DNA from: Nemertoderma westbladi
Taxonomy: Eukaryota > Xenacoelomorpha > Nemertodermatida > Nemertodermatidae
Assembly: GCA_032718475.1 (NCBI GenBank)
Contig: JAUCBJ010009118.1
Coordinates: 1 to 59,102, forward strand
Length of the DNA: 59,102 nucleotides
Direction: 5' to 3'
The translations under genes and the position numbers were made by a program. Positions 41,960 to 53,600 of this stretch are shown in pieces. The notes below the pieces were generated by a model. That model searched no databases. It was not told the origin of the DNA and saw only the letters and a list, made by a program, of their open reading frames with translations. Each line of letters begins with the position of its first letter. Position 1 is the stretch's first letter.

Positions 41960-42090
41960 TGTATACTCACCCCGAGGAAAATGGCATACATTTGGTATAG
42001 CATTCATGCCGAAACGAAATCTACCTTGGCCCCCAAGCCGGATCGAACCCGCGACCACCAGAGGGATGTGAATTCAAAGCAACGGATTAA
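41960..42090 (-). mobile_element. tRNA-derived SINE fragment
   Basis: The minus strand carries GGTCGCGGGTTCGATCCGGC at 42037-42056, which fits an RNA polymerase III B box (GGTTCGATCC) and a T-arm. A matching A box is not recognisable upstream, so it is either truncated or diverged. It is not an intact tRNA gene: no acceptor stem or anticodon arm can be drawn. Confidence 0.5.
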
Positions 42091-42616
42091 CTATTATTAT
42101 ATTCCTTATTTTTCTTACTCTTTTGCAAATGTTCTACAAACATTTTATCTAATTATTTATAAAAAAATTTTCTAGAACATATATATTTTGTTCTAGAACA
42201 ACACATGTGGGGTCCGAAACTGGTAAGTAGTGCCAAGTCCTCCATTAAAAATTAATGTAAGCAGTGAAAACATTCTATATAATTTGTGATGGGTGGAAAT
42301 TAAGTGAAAGATACAAACGTGAAACCATTGCAGATAGCTGTGTATCATGGAAAATGTGATGACAGTGTCTCAAATAGCCGGTAGCTACGAGCCGCGGCCA
42401 ACAGCTAGTATCCTGCCAATACTACTAGCTATATTCAGTGACCACTAGCAGCATTGTGGCACATAGCTAGTAGCTATGTTATATCATGGAAACCGGGCTT
42501 TAGTGAACTTTTTCATTCTGATCTTGTTAAATGTACACCATTCTTGTTAATAATTGGAGTGGAATATTTCTACATATTTCCTTAGATCATCATAAAATAG
42601 AGATATGGCACTTCAC

Positions 42617-42873
42617 CTGAACAACGAATTCATGGTTAGACCAAACCTAAACATCTGCTGGAGACAACACACGACAAACGCCGAGCTTTTTGGTTCAGCA
42701 CCACCTGTATCAACCACCACCACCATGAGCGTGGAATATTTATTGGTTGGCACTGCTGGATAAGTATAGCCGAGCTCATACATTGACGTTATATTAAACT
42801 TGTAAACGTATAAATAGTCGTATATTATGGTGACGAACATTATCAGATTACAGACCTTACGAGATCTATACAA
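42617..42873 (-). other. Possible protein-coding exon
   Basis: A minus-strand frame reading MYELGYTYPAVPTNKYSTLM then VVVVDTGGAEPKSSAFVVCC, with a good donor CAG|GTGAAG at its 3' end (42617). GC content and composition look more coding than the surroundings. No upstream acceptor is convincing and no domain is recognised, so it may be chance. Confidence 0.2.
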
Positions 42874-42902
42874 TGTTAAACTATTCTAAGAAAGGGGGAC
42901 TG

Positions 42903-43028
42903 TTGACGCAAATAACAACCGATTGCTCCCAAAAATAAAAGCGTAACCTTATGTATTGACTTTATTTTATTGGTTTGGTTAGTATAACGTGCCGCTTTAT
43001 TAATTTGCCAAGATGTGATTTGCGTCAA
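42903..43028. mobile_element. Tiny MITE, 126 bp
   Basis: Ends TTGACGCAAAT and ATTTGCGTCAA are perfect inverses. A related 80-bp copy lies at 43862-43941. Confidence 0.65.
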
Positions 43029-43040
43029 TCCCCATTCAAG

Positions 43041-43059
43041 CCCCCCCCCCCCCCCCCCC
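43041..43059. repeat. Poly-C run
   Basis: Nineteen consecutive C just right of the tiny MITE. Confidence 0.95.
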
Positions 43060-44480
43060 GTCTTACTACGCCATATTCAATATCGGTAACGCGATAGTCA
43101 GACTTACCTTTACCCACAGCTCCCATTTGCCTTTATCATTGTTGTATTTTTAATATTAAATGTAAAAGTAAAACTATAATAAATAAAACAATAGTTTCAA
43201 CACTAAAAATTGAATTACAGTATGTTTGGAAAACGTTGAACAACAAAAAAATGTTGTTGCTACTGATAAATGGGCAGCTTTTCAGCTGAAGCCGTGTTAG
43301 TTGCAACCACACACTATTAATATGGATAGGTCGATTTTATGGAGAGACATACTAATTCGTATTTCTGAATAATTCCCCTTAGAATGAGAAGATATGTGGG
43401 CAATGCGGATTAAATGTATGTTTCGACCAGTAGTGGTGCTCTATCGCAGCGCTACCCGCCAATCAGCCTAGAAGCCAGACACTAATGACAAGGAATTGAA
43501 GCCATGATAAGGGGCCTTCCAAACGCTTCTTTTGGGCGTCACTTAGAAATGCAATTATTATTAATCTTTAATGTTGACCTTCGAATGAATAGTTAATAAT
43601 TCGGATCCAGCTGTTATAGCCGCAGTGGGTTTTGTTTTTTAATTCGTATCAATCCTTGGCATTCCATTTTTCTTATTGCTTTTTTTCTACCCACCTCCGA
43701 AACTTGTCCGAACAGTGGGATGGGAAATAGGTTAATCTATCAATGAAGATATACCAATACCATTGCTATTTAATCTAAAATTATGCTTTATGAATAGAAA
43801 ATGAATAGTTAACTCTAGCCCTCAGATAGCTTCTTTCGACGCATCCCTCTCCAGGGAAAAATCGACGCAAATAACAGCTGAATAAATTGGTAATTTAACT
43901 TTGTGACGAAATATTATTTCGCCGAGATGGGATTGCGTCAAGTTAATTATAGTTAAATTATTAAATTAATTTACCATGGTAATGACTGCGAAATAATTTA
44001 GCTAATTCTAGGGACTCACAAAAGTAATAATATTTTTATGAACATTAAATTTCACTAACACGGAATCGTACAGGAATATCTTGTAACTCATATTCCTTTA
44101 ATAAGTTAATATCAAGATAATAAGATATAAGTTATACCCTCATTCGATCAGGTGGGAACTGATTCCTTGCGTGAATATAGTAATTAAATAATTAGCATCA
44201 GAAAAGAGACTGGAATTCAGACTAAATTCAATGGGGTAAATTATGTTTAGATTAATTAAACACAACAAAAAGCACAAGACAAAATTGATTAATACTATTA
44301 CCCTTTGCTGGAATGCTATGGTCTCTGTCTACTATTTTAATTGGCCTGTTGCATGACACCTGCACATTGAGATGCTATGCCGTTTAACAAATATATTTGT
44401 GTCACCACAATGCAATCCACAATTGGCTTGCTAGAATTGGCTTAGTGATGCAGCGCGCATTAAAAATGCTATGCAGTCCT
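43060..44480. other. Non-coding spacer with a second tiny MITE
   Basis: At 43862-43941 TCGACGCAAATAACAGCTG ... GATTGCGTCAA is a shortened relative of 42903-43028, sharing GACGCAAATAACA and GAGATG(T/G)GATT.GCGTCAA. The remainder shows no gene. Confidence 0.55.
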
Positions 44481-44489
44481 CTCGATGAA

Positions 44490-45240
44490 ATTGCACCGCC
44501 ATAACTCCCATCCCCTATGACTTTCGCGAGATTATACGCATCTTCAATGACATTGTCCTTTTCGAAGTATCGTAAGAAAGTTATGGCCTATCCACCTTTC
44601 TTATTTTCTCAATTAGACTGCAACAGCAGAAGATTGTTCACAGGCTGGTCCTCAAAGCGAAAGCAATAATGTCCTGCGAAGCGGAGGCGGCTCTTTTCAA
44701 GGTGATGCTTGGGGGGACAAATGGAACTCTGTCAATGTTATATAGTGTTTGGTTGGAGATGTGTGCATTGTACTTGACACAGTGAACCCGGAGTAGCATT
44801 CTTGTGAATGTGCCATCCAGAGATTTGGTGTCCTCAGCAGTTAGAGCCCAGCATGGACTCCCATATAGGAGTACTGGTTCTACTGATGCTCTAAATAGTC
44901 GAACTTTAAGTTTCCGTTTTATTCTGTGTGACTTCCCAGTCCTGGAAAGCCGATTGAATTCTGCCCATGCTTTGCCCTTACTTATTCGAAGGTGTTCTTC
45001 TCCTGACTTCAGTATCCATGATCCCCGTTTGAAGAAGTCTTCCATATGCTCAAACACACCATCCTTAGAGCTATGCTCATACGTTCAGACATTTCATGAG
45101 GACTTTCGAAGTCAACTGTGAAAATTGTCGTTTTCTTCTGAGTTAACAAATAGACCAGCACTAGAAGCTGCCTATTCCAATAACAAATAGACCAGCACTA
45201 GAAGCTGCCTATTCCAATGTGTCAAGGGATCCTTCCCTGG
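44490..45240 (-). pseudogene. LINE 3' end, copy 1
   Basis: The minus-strand frame 45057-44638 reads VRLFRASVEPVLLYGSPCWA, SLDGTFTRMLLRVHC and HISNQTLYN. This is the region C-terminal to reverse transcriptase in a LINE group common in animals. Upstream the frame breaks, with LEAASSAGLFVN visible near 45180-45140. Downstream, out of frame, come DQPVNNL and AITFLRYFEKD (about 44640-44560), the expected C-terminus. Several frameshifts and stops make it dead. Confidence 0.8.
45143..45216. repeat. 37-bp tandem duplication
   Basis: Two perfect copies of a segment containing TAGACCAGCACTAGAAGCTG, inside the LINE remnant. Confidence 0.95.
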
Positions 45241-45299
45241 TGGTGGCATAACTTGGGCTGGATACCATGCGGGGTACCAAGTGGATACCAAGCTGAGTG

Positions 45300-46040
45300 T
45301 AAGCAGATCTTATCCGCTTATCTATTCGTATCCGTCACGATACGATGTCATTCGTCCCCCCCAGCCTTAGATCAAGGTTCCTGCCATAAATTTAAATATT
45401 TCTTATAAAAACTCTAATATATCAACTATTTTCGCAACTTATCATCTGCAAACGCCATCGCGTTTCTGTGATATTATTGCATCTTATTAATGTTGTTTTC
45501 AATTTCAGTCATGAATTCCATTAGGAGGATCTCCCTCTTCCAATAATATTATGTCCGTGGCTCATTGTTAGCATGTCTGCGACTTCGTATTAACTTAATG
45601 GGTGACCTGTCAAGAATAATAATTACAACTAAGACTATTCCGGTTCAAATTACATAAAATATTTACTGTCATTCATAATAACCAATAGCAGCTGGAATTG
45701 GTGATGCACAATGATTAAAATTATCTTTGGGAATTTGTGATGCACATCACATTGATTAAAAAAAATGCAAATTTATTAGAAAAGTGAGTCACAAAATGAA
45801 AATGAATCAAACAATGCATCAATAAATGCTCAAAATGAATGCTATTTAAAATTATTTAATTTTCTATGTTAGGCCTGATATTGCATGATATTTTCACAGA
45901 AATAACGTAACCTGGACCGGCTTACCGGTACCTGGAGCGGCCGTACAGATATCACTATACTGACTTTCGTGTTAGTGAGTAATCCCAAAGCAATAAACGA
46001 CATACTACTACTAGGATCGGCATGCTGCATTGCAGCTGCA
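45300..46040. other. Spacer, no gene seen
   Basis: AT-rich, with no repeat structure strong enough to name. CAATAAACGACATACTACTAC near 45990 resembles words seen at 7.3, 8.6 and 20.4 kb. Confidence 0.4.
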
Positions 46041-46043
46041 TTT

Positions 46044-46514
46044 TTAAGAATGCTGTGCCGGCTTATCGACAAAATTGCACCACCACAACTCCATATCACC
46101 CATGACATTTGCTAGATCATCCGCATATTCAAGGCCAGTGTCCTTTAAGATGCGTCTCAAGAAAGTCATGGGCTGTCCACCATGCTTATTCACTCCATGA
46201 GGCTGCCAAAGTTCAAGATTATGCACTGGCTGGTCCTCAAGGCGAAAGCAATGTCCTGCAAAGCGGAGGCGATTTTATTCTAGTGTCAAGGTTGGGGGAA
46301 CAAATGAGACACCTCCAATGTTATATAGTGTCTGGTTGGAGATGTGTGCATTGTACTTGACACAATGAACCCGGCATAGCATTCTTGTGAATGTGCCATC
46401 CAGAGATTTTGTGTCCTCAGCAGTTTGAGCCCAGCATGGATTGCCATAGAGGAGTACTGGAACTACTGCTGCTCTAAATAATAGGAAGACTATCACAGGG
46501 AAATGATTTGGCAT
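46044..46514 (-). pseudogene. LINE 3' end, copy 2
   Basis: The same family as 44490-45240. The frame 46514-46275 reads VVPVLLYGNPCWAQTAEDTK and SLDGTFTRMLCRVHC. After a frame change, 46226-46044 reads MHNLELWQPHGVNKHGGQPM and TFLRRILKDTGLEYADDLAN, the C-terminal tail. 5'-truncated and frameshifted. Confidence 0.82.
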
Positions 46515-48060
46515 TCAATACCCAGGAACTAAAAGTTAACGATATTGTTTGTTCTGCGGATGATATATGGTATTCAATTTATTATTTATCTTGGCATTAC
46601 ACCCTAATTGTATTATAACCTACAGTAACTGAATTAATTGTCTATTTATAGTAAAGGAAAGTAATTAGATACCGGTTACTATGTTTTTTTTTTACATAAT
46701 TGGGAATATTGTAGGCCTACTATTTTTATATTACTATGACCACATGACACCCATTATACAATATATAAATTAATATTTGTACTTAGATATGATTCATGCC
46801 TTTAGTATATTTCCAGAGTTTTAACATTATTAACGATCATCCTGCGCCTAACGCCACTAAATTGACTGTTATAATACATTAACTCAATGGCATAGGGACA
46901 TTCGTGCAGCCATCAGTCATACATTATTGAAAATTTTAGAGTGTGTAGTTGGCCTGTCATAGCGTGCGAGAGAAACGTTCATGGGCATTGCCATTACTGA
47001 AACGCCTCCGAAAAGGCACAGACAGCATCGTATAACGTCGTCAACGATTACCTAAACTTACATTAATCGACTTATTTTATTAATAGTAAAATTATACAGC
47101 TACAAATGTCCTTGTTAATCGAGTAAGCTGTGCTGAATCATTCCTGAACAATTTAACAACATAAAATATGTTTTTCAGTGATTAGTTCACTCTCCGGACA
47201 TGTCAAGTGATGGAACTGTAACTTTACCCTTGGTGCCAACCAAGGCGACTGCATAAAGGTAGTCTTGGCTGGCGCCATTGCCTTCCAAAGGGAGTGCCGA
47301 ACCCGACACACACTTTTTTTGGGCACTGATCACGATTATTGACTTCAAATATAACATTCGACAAAAATTGGGGTAAATTGGAATTAGGAATGTGCCCTCT
47401 GGGGCACGAAAAAAAACAAGTAGTGAGTGCAAATATGATATTGACAATCAATCAAATTGATTTTTATGACCACATAGGTTTTTTGGGATGCTGGTCACGA
47501 ATATGACACTGAAATATATCGTACATTGTTGATTAGGGCGTTTTTGAATATGCATCAATGTAACATACAAAAAATACAAGTAGCACAAATTTGATAATCG
47601 AAAATCATTACCAAATCAACCAGATTTTTAGACATTATGGGTTTTCTGGGACGCTGATCACGAATATAACACAAATGTCGTATTATCCAACCAAATTAGA
47701 TTTTTGCCGTTTGAAATTTTTCAGCCAAGCACCAAAAATGATAATTGCGTTACCACGAATGATTTTTAACGAGTTGTATCGCGATCAGCGACCTTGGAAA
47801 CCATTATAGCTTCAGAATTACAAAATCAAAGTCAAAATTTAACAGTTTATAATTTGTGCTACTTGTACTTTTCGTTCTGGGGCACCAGAAGGGCACCAAA
47901 ACAGGGTTTGCATTAGCAAAAAGATTTATAACTAGTTTTATCATGATTAGCAACCTCGAAAACCCATATACCATCAACATTTAGGTGCCAAGATCTAAAA
48001 AATATCTAAAATGACGCCCGGGCCAATTACGTTGTTAAATAGCCCGGGCCAGATAGGGTT
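46515..48060. other. Spacer with a diverged repeat of about 165 bp
   Basis: Words like TGGGATGCTGGTCACGAATA occur near 47312, 47483 and 47645 (GG.(A/C)..CTG(A/G)TCACGA.TAT), spaced about 165 bp, with shared downstream TACAAGTAGCACAAATTTG / CAAATTTG words, so three old tandem copies. Frames at 47187-47451 carry no known motif. Confidence 0.5.
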
Positions 48061-48140
48061 AAGAGGCGTCTCAAGAAAGTCATGGGCTGTCCACCATGTT
48101 TATTCACTGCATGAAGCCGTTGAAGCACAAGATTTTTACA
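48061..48140 (-). pseudogene. LINE 3' end, copy 3 (short)
   Basis: About 80 bp nearly identical to 46143-46225 (GTCTCAAGAAAGTCATGGGC, CTGTCCACCATG), the C-terminal tail of the same LINE family. Confidence 0.75.
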
Positions 48141-48673
48141 CAGAGCACAAGAAAATACACAGTTACAAGCTGTCAATCTAAAGTACAAATATAAGGTTGA
48201 ATTGGGAAAAGCTGATAGGTAGATCCCAGGAAGGTAATGTGTCTACATACTGAATTGTATAATTGGATTAGGTAACATATGTCTCTACCGTATACTCCGT
48301 GTACTACCGTATACATGTGTCTCTACCGTATAATAAATAATAATAAAATAATAATTTTATTATAATAATAATAAACAATAATAATTAATATAATAAACCA
48401 GCTAGAGACCCTCAATATTTTATTTTATTTCCCTCATCCTCACACAATAGGTTTGTTTATAGTATAATCATTGCTGTAATTATATGGTCATGTTAAAACC
48501 AGCATTATTCATTCCGCTATATTATTCATACCATTACAAAATAACAAAGCCAATATTCAGTAAAATACATAATTCACTCTGAACACTGCCAAGAAAAAAC
48601 AAGTTATATTGGTCAGTCTAGACAGTTAACATTTACTGTTCCAAAAAATAACTGGTGCAATTATATTGTATAG

Positions 48674-48682
48674 CTTTGCAGC
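48674..48682. repeat. 9-bp target site duplication, left
   Basis: CTTTGCAGC, repeated exactly at 55957-55965, directly outside the inverted ends of the Mutator-like element. Confidence 0.85.
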
Positions 48683-48840
48683 GGTTTACTGGAAAAACAG
48701 CCACTGGAATAACAGCCAATGTCAAAATGAATCAAAACTGGAATAACAGCCACTGCCACTTATGCTGGAAAAACAGCCACTGCCAATTATGCTGGAAAAA
48801 CAGCCACTGTCGTTTATGCTGGAAAAACAGCCACTTTGAT
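48683..48840. repeat. Subterminal repeats of the MULE, left
   Basis: Six or so copies of CTGGAA(A/T)AACAGCCACTG, the last four spaced at 27 bp with TTATG between. The inverse arrangement occurs at 55787-55956. Such clustered words are likely transposase-binding sites. Confidence 0.8.
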
Positions 48841-49085
48841 TAGCTCTCACAAAACAGTTATTATCATTATAAACAGCTCATTATTCATTATTACCATTCA
48901 TCATAATATTATTCATTATTGAACAGCTACCATTATTAATATTACTGTATATTCTGTATATTCCGAATAACTGTATATTCCGAAAAGCCAAACAGTTTTA
49001 AGAATAAGACCAACTATTATTAGTTTTAAATCCATGTTAATTGCATTTACAGTTACAGTTTGCAATACCCGGTACTGGATTTCAG

Positions 49086-49606
49086 TTACAAAGCAATATT
49101 GAGAGGGTTACTGAATAGAACGGACATTTGGCGGCAGAAATCCAGGGCAATGAAGTCAGGCACATCAGCATAGCGCTGCGTGAGGACAGTAATAGCACGA
49201 TTGATTTTTTCGTATTTCGCATTTCGGCGATTCACCTGCTGTCCTTGTTGAATCTGCTGCAATTCCGTCTCCACCCGGCCTTGCTCCAGACGAATAAATG
49301 AAAGAAACTCATAGGAATTTGGATGATTCTTTGCGATAGCCTTGGTCATAGCAGAATGCCATCCTTCTACATTATTGTTTGTGCACCGTCTGCGGCCATG
49401 CATACGTGCATACTCATTGTTTAGCCACTGACCTTCGAAATACTGGAACAGTTGGTCGAATATGATGGGCGGAGCAAACTCAATGAGTTGCTGAAAGCCA
49501 GCGTCAATGTCTTGTGGTGGCAGAAAGACAACGGCCATCAAGCAGCGAACAACCAAACGAACAGGTACATTCTGGTCGGGGTCGGCATATGCGACTGGTC
49601 CTACTG
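49086..49606 (-). pseudogene. MULE transposase, C-terminal part
   Basis: It reads VGPVAYADPDQNVPVRL, FLPPQDIDAGFQQLIEF, QYFEGQWLNNEY, RRRCTNNNVEGWHSAMTKAI, then a helix-rich tail to the stop at 49086. The NN.VEGWH motif carries the third acidic catalytic residue of MULE transposases. The frame continues upstream to 49754, but that part (a hydrophobic FAFPILGIFIGLVIGLVFG stretch) comes from the inserted LINE's 5' end read backwards and is not transposase. The other part is at 54508-55367, in the same frame once the insertion and one copy of ACTG are disregarded. Confidence 0.88.
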
Positions 49607-49758
49607 TTGAGATGAAAGATAAACCAAATCCTGCTCCAGGCCCAGCTGCACATCGAGCTACACCGAAAACCAATCCTATAACCAATCCTATAAAAATCCC
49701 TAATATTGGGAAAGCAAACTTATCTCCCAAAGTCATTGGAAAGAAATCCGTCAAATAA

Positions 49759-50595
49759 GGTTACAATATTTCACAATAAAACAAACAAGGTTAATTTAAT
49801 TTATTTGCCCACAACGCCAGTGTGAATAATACTAACAAATAAATAGATTTGTTATATTTTATATGCCATATATGTACTCAATTATTTTAATCATATTATT
49901 CAGCATGTAAATAAATAAATAAATTTGTACTATTTAGCATGTAAGTAAATAAATATGTACTTATCATTTTATCAATCAAACTAACAAGGCCGTTAAAATC
50001 TAATAGATTATTTTATTACTATCAACAAAATACTATGTATGATAATAATTATACAAACAAACTATTTACGTATCATATAATCGTAATAATGCTTGCAAAA
50101 TTATCGCACAATTATAGCTCCACCCCTTGGCTTAATCTAATAAGGCATTTTTGTTTGTATATTACAATATGTTATTTAACAAAAGAACATATTATAATAC
50201 ACTTGTACAAAACACAGGAGTATTGTAATATATTATTTGTGTAAGGCCCCTTTAATAGTAATTCAAGTATATTACCCACAAAGCTCAAATTAGTTTAAAA
50301 CATGGCCCGGCATGGACCGTAATAATCAGGCATATCTCGTTATACAGACTAACTTTACTTGAACCTTGATCTTTATTTGTATCTCGTATTATTTTTTTTT
50401 TGTGTGTGCTTGTCTAGATAGGTTGTTTAGTGATTATTTTGTAGTATATTGTAACTTTAGGTTTTTAGCGGTATTGTATAGGTAATAAGGGAGCAACTGG
50501 GAGGGTACCTAACATTTCTCGAGATTCGAACTGTGCTCTTAAGCTGTGTGTTAAACTCACAGAGCAGAACAGCATATTTATACTTAATAACTAAT
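49759..50595 (+). other. LINE 5' region
   Basis: AT-rich, with no long frame. It begins with short repeated words (AACCAATCCTATA twice near 49670-49690). No ORF1 with zinc knuckles or coiled coil is evident. Confidence 0.45.
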
Positions 50596-50669
50596 AACTC
50601 CGTAATAACTCTGTCATTCTACAGTGCACCCTTTGTCACGAACAATCACATATTAAATGCCTACAAGGT

Positions 50670-53600
50670 GTGAAAAGAAATGACTTTGAATATTTGAAGG
50701 CATGTAACGACTGGATCTGCGGTACATGTATTGCTGATACCCTACCTTTCCAGAAAATTGTAAACGACGAGGAATATATTTTGACTCTATGTGACTATAG
50801 ACTACCCTCGGTAATTAATTTAGATCTTATTGACGATAAATTTGTCAATTTCTTTGACAACGAAGAGTCGGATTTCGCTGACACTGAATTCGATCCTGAT
50901 ACAAATTTTTTCAATAATAATAACCTCAACTGCAAATATTATTCAAATTTATCAGATGTATATAAGGGACAAAATAATCAGTTTTCTGTAATGCAAACCA
51001 ATGTCAGGAGTTTAAATAAAAATAGTGACGACTTGCAGTTGTTATTACGATGTTTGGATAAACCACCTGACGTAATCGGTGTAAGTGAAACTTGGCAAAA
51101 CGCTGACAATCATGATCTTTTCCAAATGAAAAACTATAATTTTTTTTATAACTTTCGTACAAATAAAATTGGTGGAGGTGCTGGAATTTATATCCGGGAT
51201 GACCTGGACTGTGAAAAAAGATCTGATTTGGGTTCATTTAAATGTGGATTGTATGAAACAATTTTTGTAGAGTGGAAAAGAGAAGGGCACAGAAATGTGA
51301 TTTTTGCTAATATTTATCGTCCTCCTAACACAGATATTGTTTCATTTTTGGAATGCTTGAAAACGGACTTAGAAAAAATAAATAATGAAGGAAAATTATG
51401 TTATATTACTGGCGATTTCAATATAAATGTTCTACATGCAAATGATTGTCCTCAACCGCAAAATTTCCTTGAATTATTAAATCAAAATTTTTTTGTACCA
51501 CTGGTAAATAAACCTACTCGAATAACCGAACATAGTGCAACGGCGATAGATAATATACTCACTAATGACTTTACCACCATTACACATACCGGGGTTCTAC
51601 TTGCACAAATTTCTGATCACTTGCCCATAATTACCTTTTGTAACATTCCACATTCGACGAAGGCTACACCCCATAAATTTTTCTTCAGACGTGATCATTC
51701 AACTATAAATCTAGACCGATTTAAACAAGCGCTTCAGAGTCTAAATTCTGAAGGTTGGCATAATTTGCTCGGCTCGAACAATCCTGAGTCTGCTCATGAT
51801 AATTTCATCTCCTCCTACCAAATATTATATGAAACACATTTTCCACTCAAAAAAGTAAGGATAATAAACCCCGATAAACCTTGGATCACGGAATCACTGT
51901 TTAAATCAATTCGCACAAAACATAAATTATATGCCGAATTTATTAAAATTCGGACACTCGAATATAAGCATAAGTTTTTAACATTCAAAAACAAATTAAC
52001 AACTCTACTTCGTTGTGCAAAAAAGGAATACTTTCGTAATTTATTCAAGAAATTCAAGGGAAATGTAGGTAAAACATGGGATGTTCTTAAGTCAATTATC
52101 CCACTAACTTCTTGCAAAAAATCAAGCAAAGCGAATGTCAATTCGTCATTTCTCATCAATAAAAGGCTTGTAGACAATGGGAGTGATATTGTTAATGGCT
52201 TTAATGAACATTACTCAACATTCGCCAACAAACTAGCAGATAAAATTCCCACAAACTCAGACTCGATTTACAAATATCTTCCAGGTGGTCAGTGCAACTC
52301 AATGTTACTATCCACTATCTCAAAGGAAGAGCTACATAACATTGTCTTTTCTCTTGAAAACAAAAAAGCAATCGGCCCCGATCTAGTGAACCCCTCAATA
52401 TTTAAAAAGGTATTTGACCACATTGCTGATCCATTGTTACATGTGATTAACTTGTCTATTGAAACTGGTATCGTACCGAAAGGTATGAAAGTGGCAAAAA
52501 TTACACCTATTTATAAATCGAAAAACAAAAAATTGGTTATAAACTACAGACCAGTTAGTGTTTTATCATTTAGTTCCAAACTAATCGAGAAATGTGTGTT
52601 TAATCAGTTAATATCATACTTGGAAAAAAATAATATTATTTCTGATCACCAGTTTGGCTTCCTAAAAGGAAAATCAATTGATCTAGCACTTTCACTTCTT
52701 TTCAATGAACTATCGAATGCAGCAGAGAATACTTTAACTACAGTAGGTGTATTTCTTGATCTCTCAAAGGCCTTTGACACTGTTAATCACACAATTTTGT
52801 ATAAAAAAATGGAACACTACGGCATTCGGGGTAAACCACTAGAATGGTTCAAAAGTTACCTTTCTGATAGATTTCAATATGTTCAGTACGGTGGATTTAC
52901 TTCAACAAAGAAACCCATTACCATTGGTGTGCCTCAAGGATCAATCCTAGGTCCTATTCTATTTCTGCTATATATAAATGACATTGTTAATTGTTCAAAA
53001 ATTCTAAATTTCATACTTTTTGCGGATGATACCAATGTCTTTCTTTCAGGTCAAAATGTATCAGAAATTATCCACACCTTGAATATTGAACTAAAAAACG
53101 TCACTAATTGGTTGGCAATAAATAAACTTACTCTTAATATTGATAAAACTAATTTCATGATATTCAAACAGAAACGTCCTTCAAATTTAATCTTACCACA
53201 TCTACAAATATCTAATGCCTCTATTCCAGAAGTAACCAAAATAAAGTTTCTTGGTCTTATGCTATCAAACGACTTAAAGTGGAAAACACACATTAATTAT
53301 ATAAGATCAAAGATTTCTAAAAACGTTGGAATTATCAATAAACTGAAACATTTCATTCCTGAAACTATACGTCTCATGTTATATCATACACTAGTGGCAT
53401 CTTACTTATCTTTTGGTTTGATACTGTGGGGTTTCAGTGCGACAGAGTCAACTCTTAAACCACTGATAAAATTGCAGAATAAAATAATACGTGTCGTCTC
53501 ACTGAAATCCAAAACAGTTCACGCCGAACCACTTTTCAAATATTTAAAAGTACTAAAACTTCAGGATTCCTATCGGCTACAATGTGTCAAATTAATCTAT

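Larger units (their letters stand above)
41705..42902. other. Spacer with SINE fragment and possible exon
   Basis: Besides the two entries below, it holds AGCTAGTAT...ATACTACTAGCT inverted words and a repeated TATCATGGAAA at about 42340-42490, and a TTCTAGAAC pair near 42165-42200 like those at 22.4 and 23.6 kb. No certain gene. Confidence 0.5.

Noticed and set aside
42037-42056. Intact tRNA gene
   Set aside because: Only a B-box/T-arm-like segment is present; no cloverleaf can be formed.
49609-49754. Hydrophobic membrane-protein-like start of the 222-residue reverse frame
   Set aside because: It is the inserted LINE's 5' end read backwards in chance continuity with the transposase frame.
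49507-49758. Plus-strand 83-residue Pro/Lys-rich frame
   Set aside because: It straddles the MULE-LINE boundary and is antisense to the transposase over its first third.
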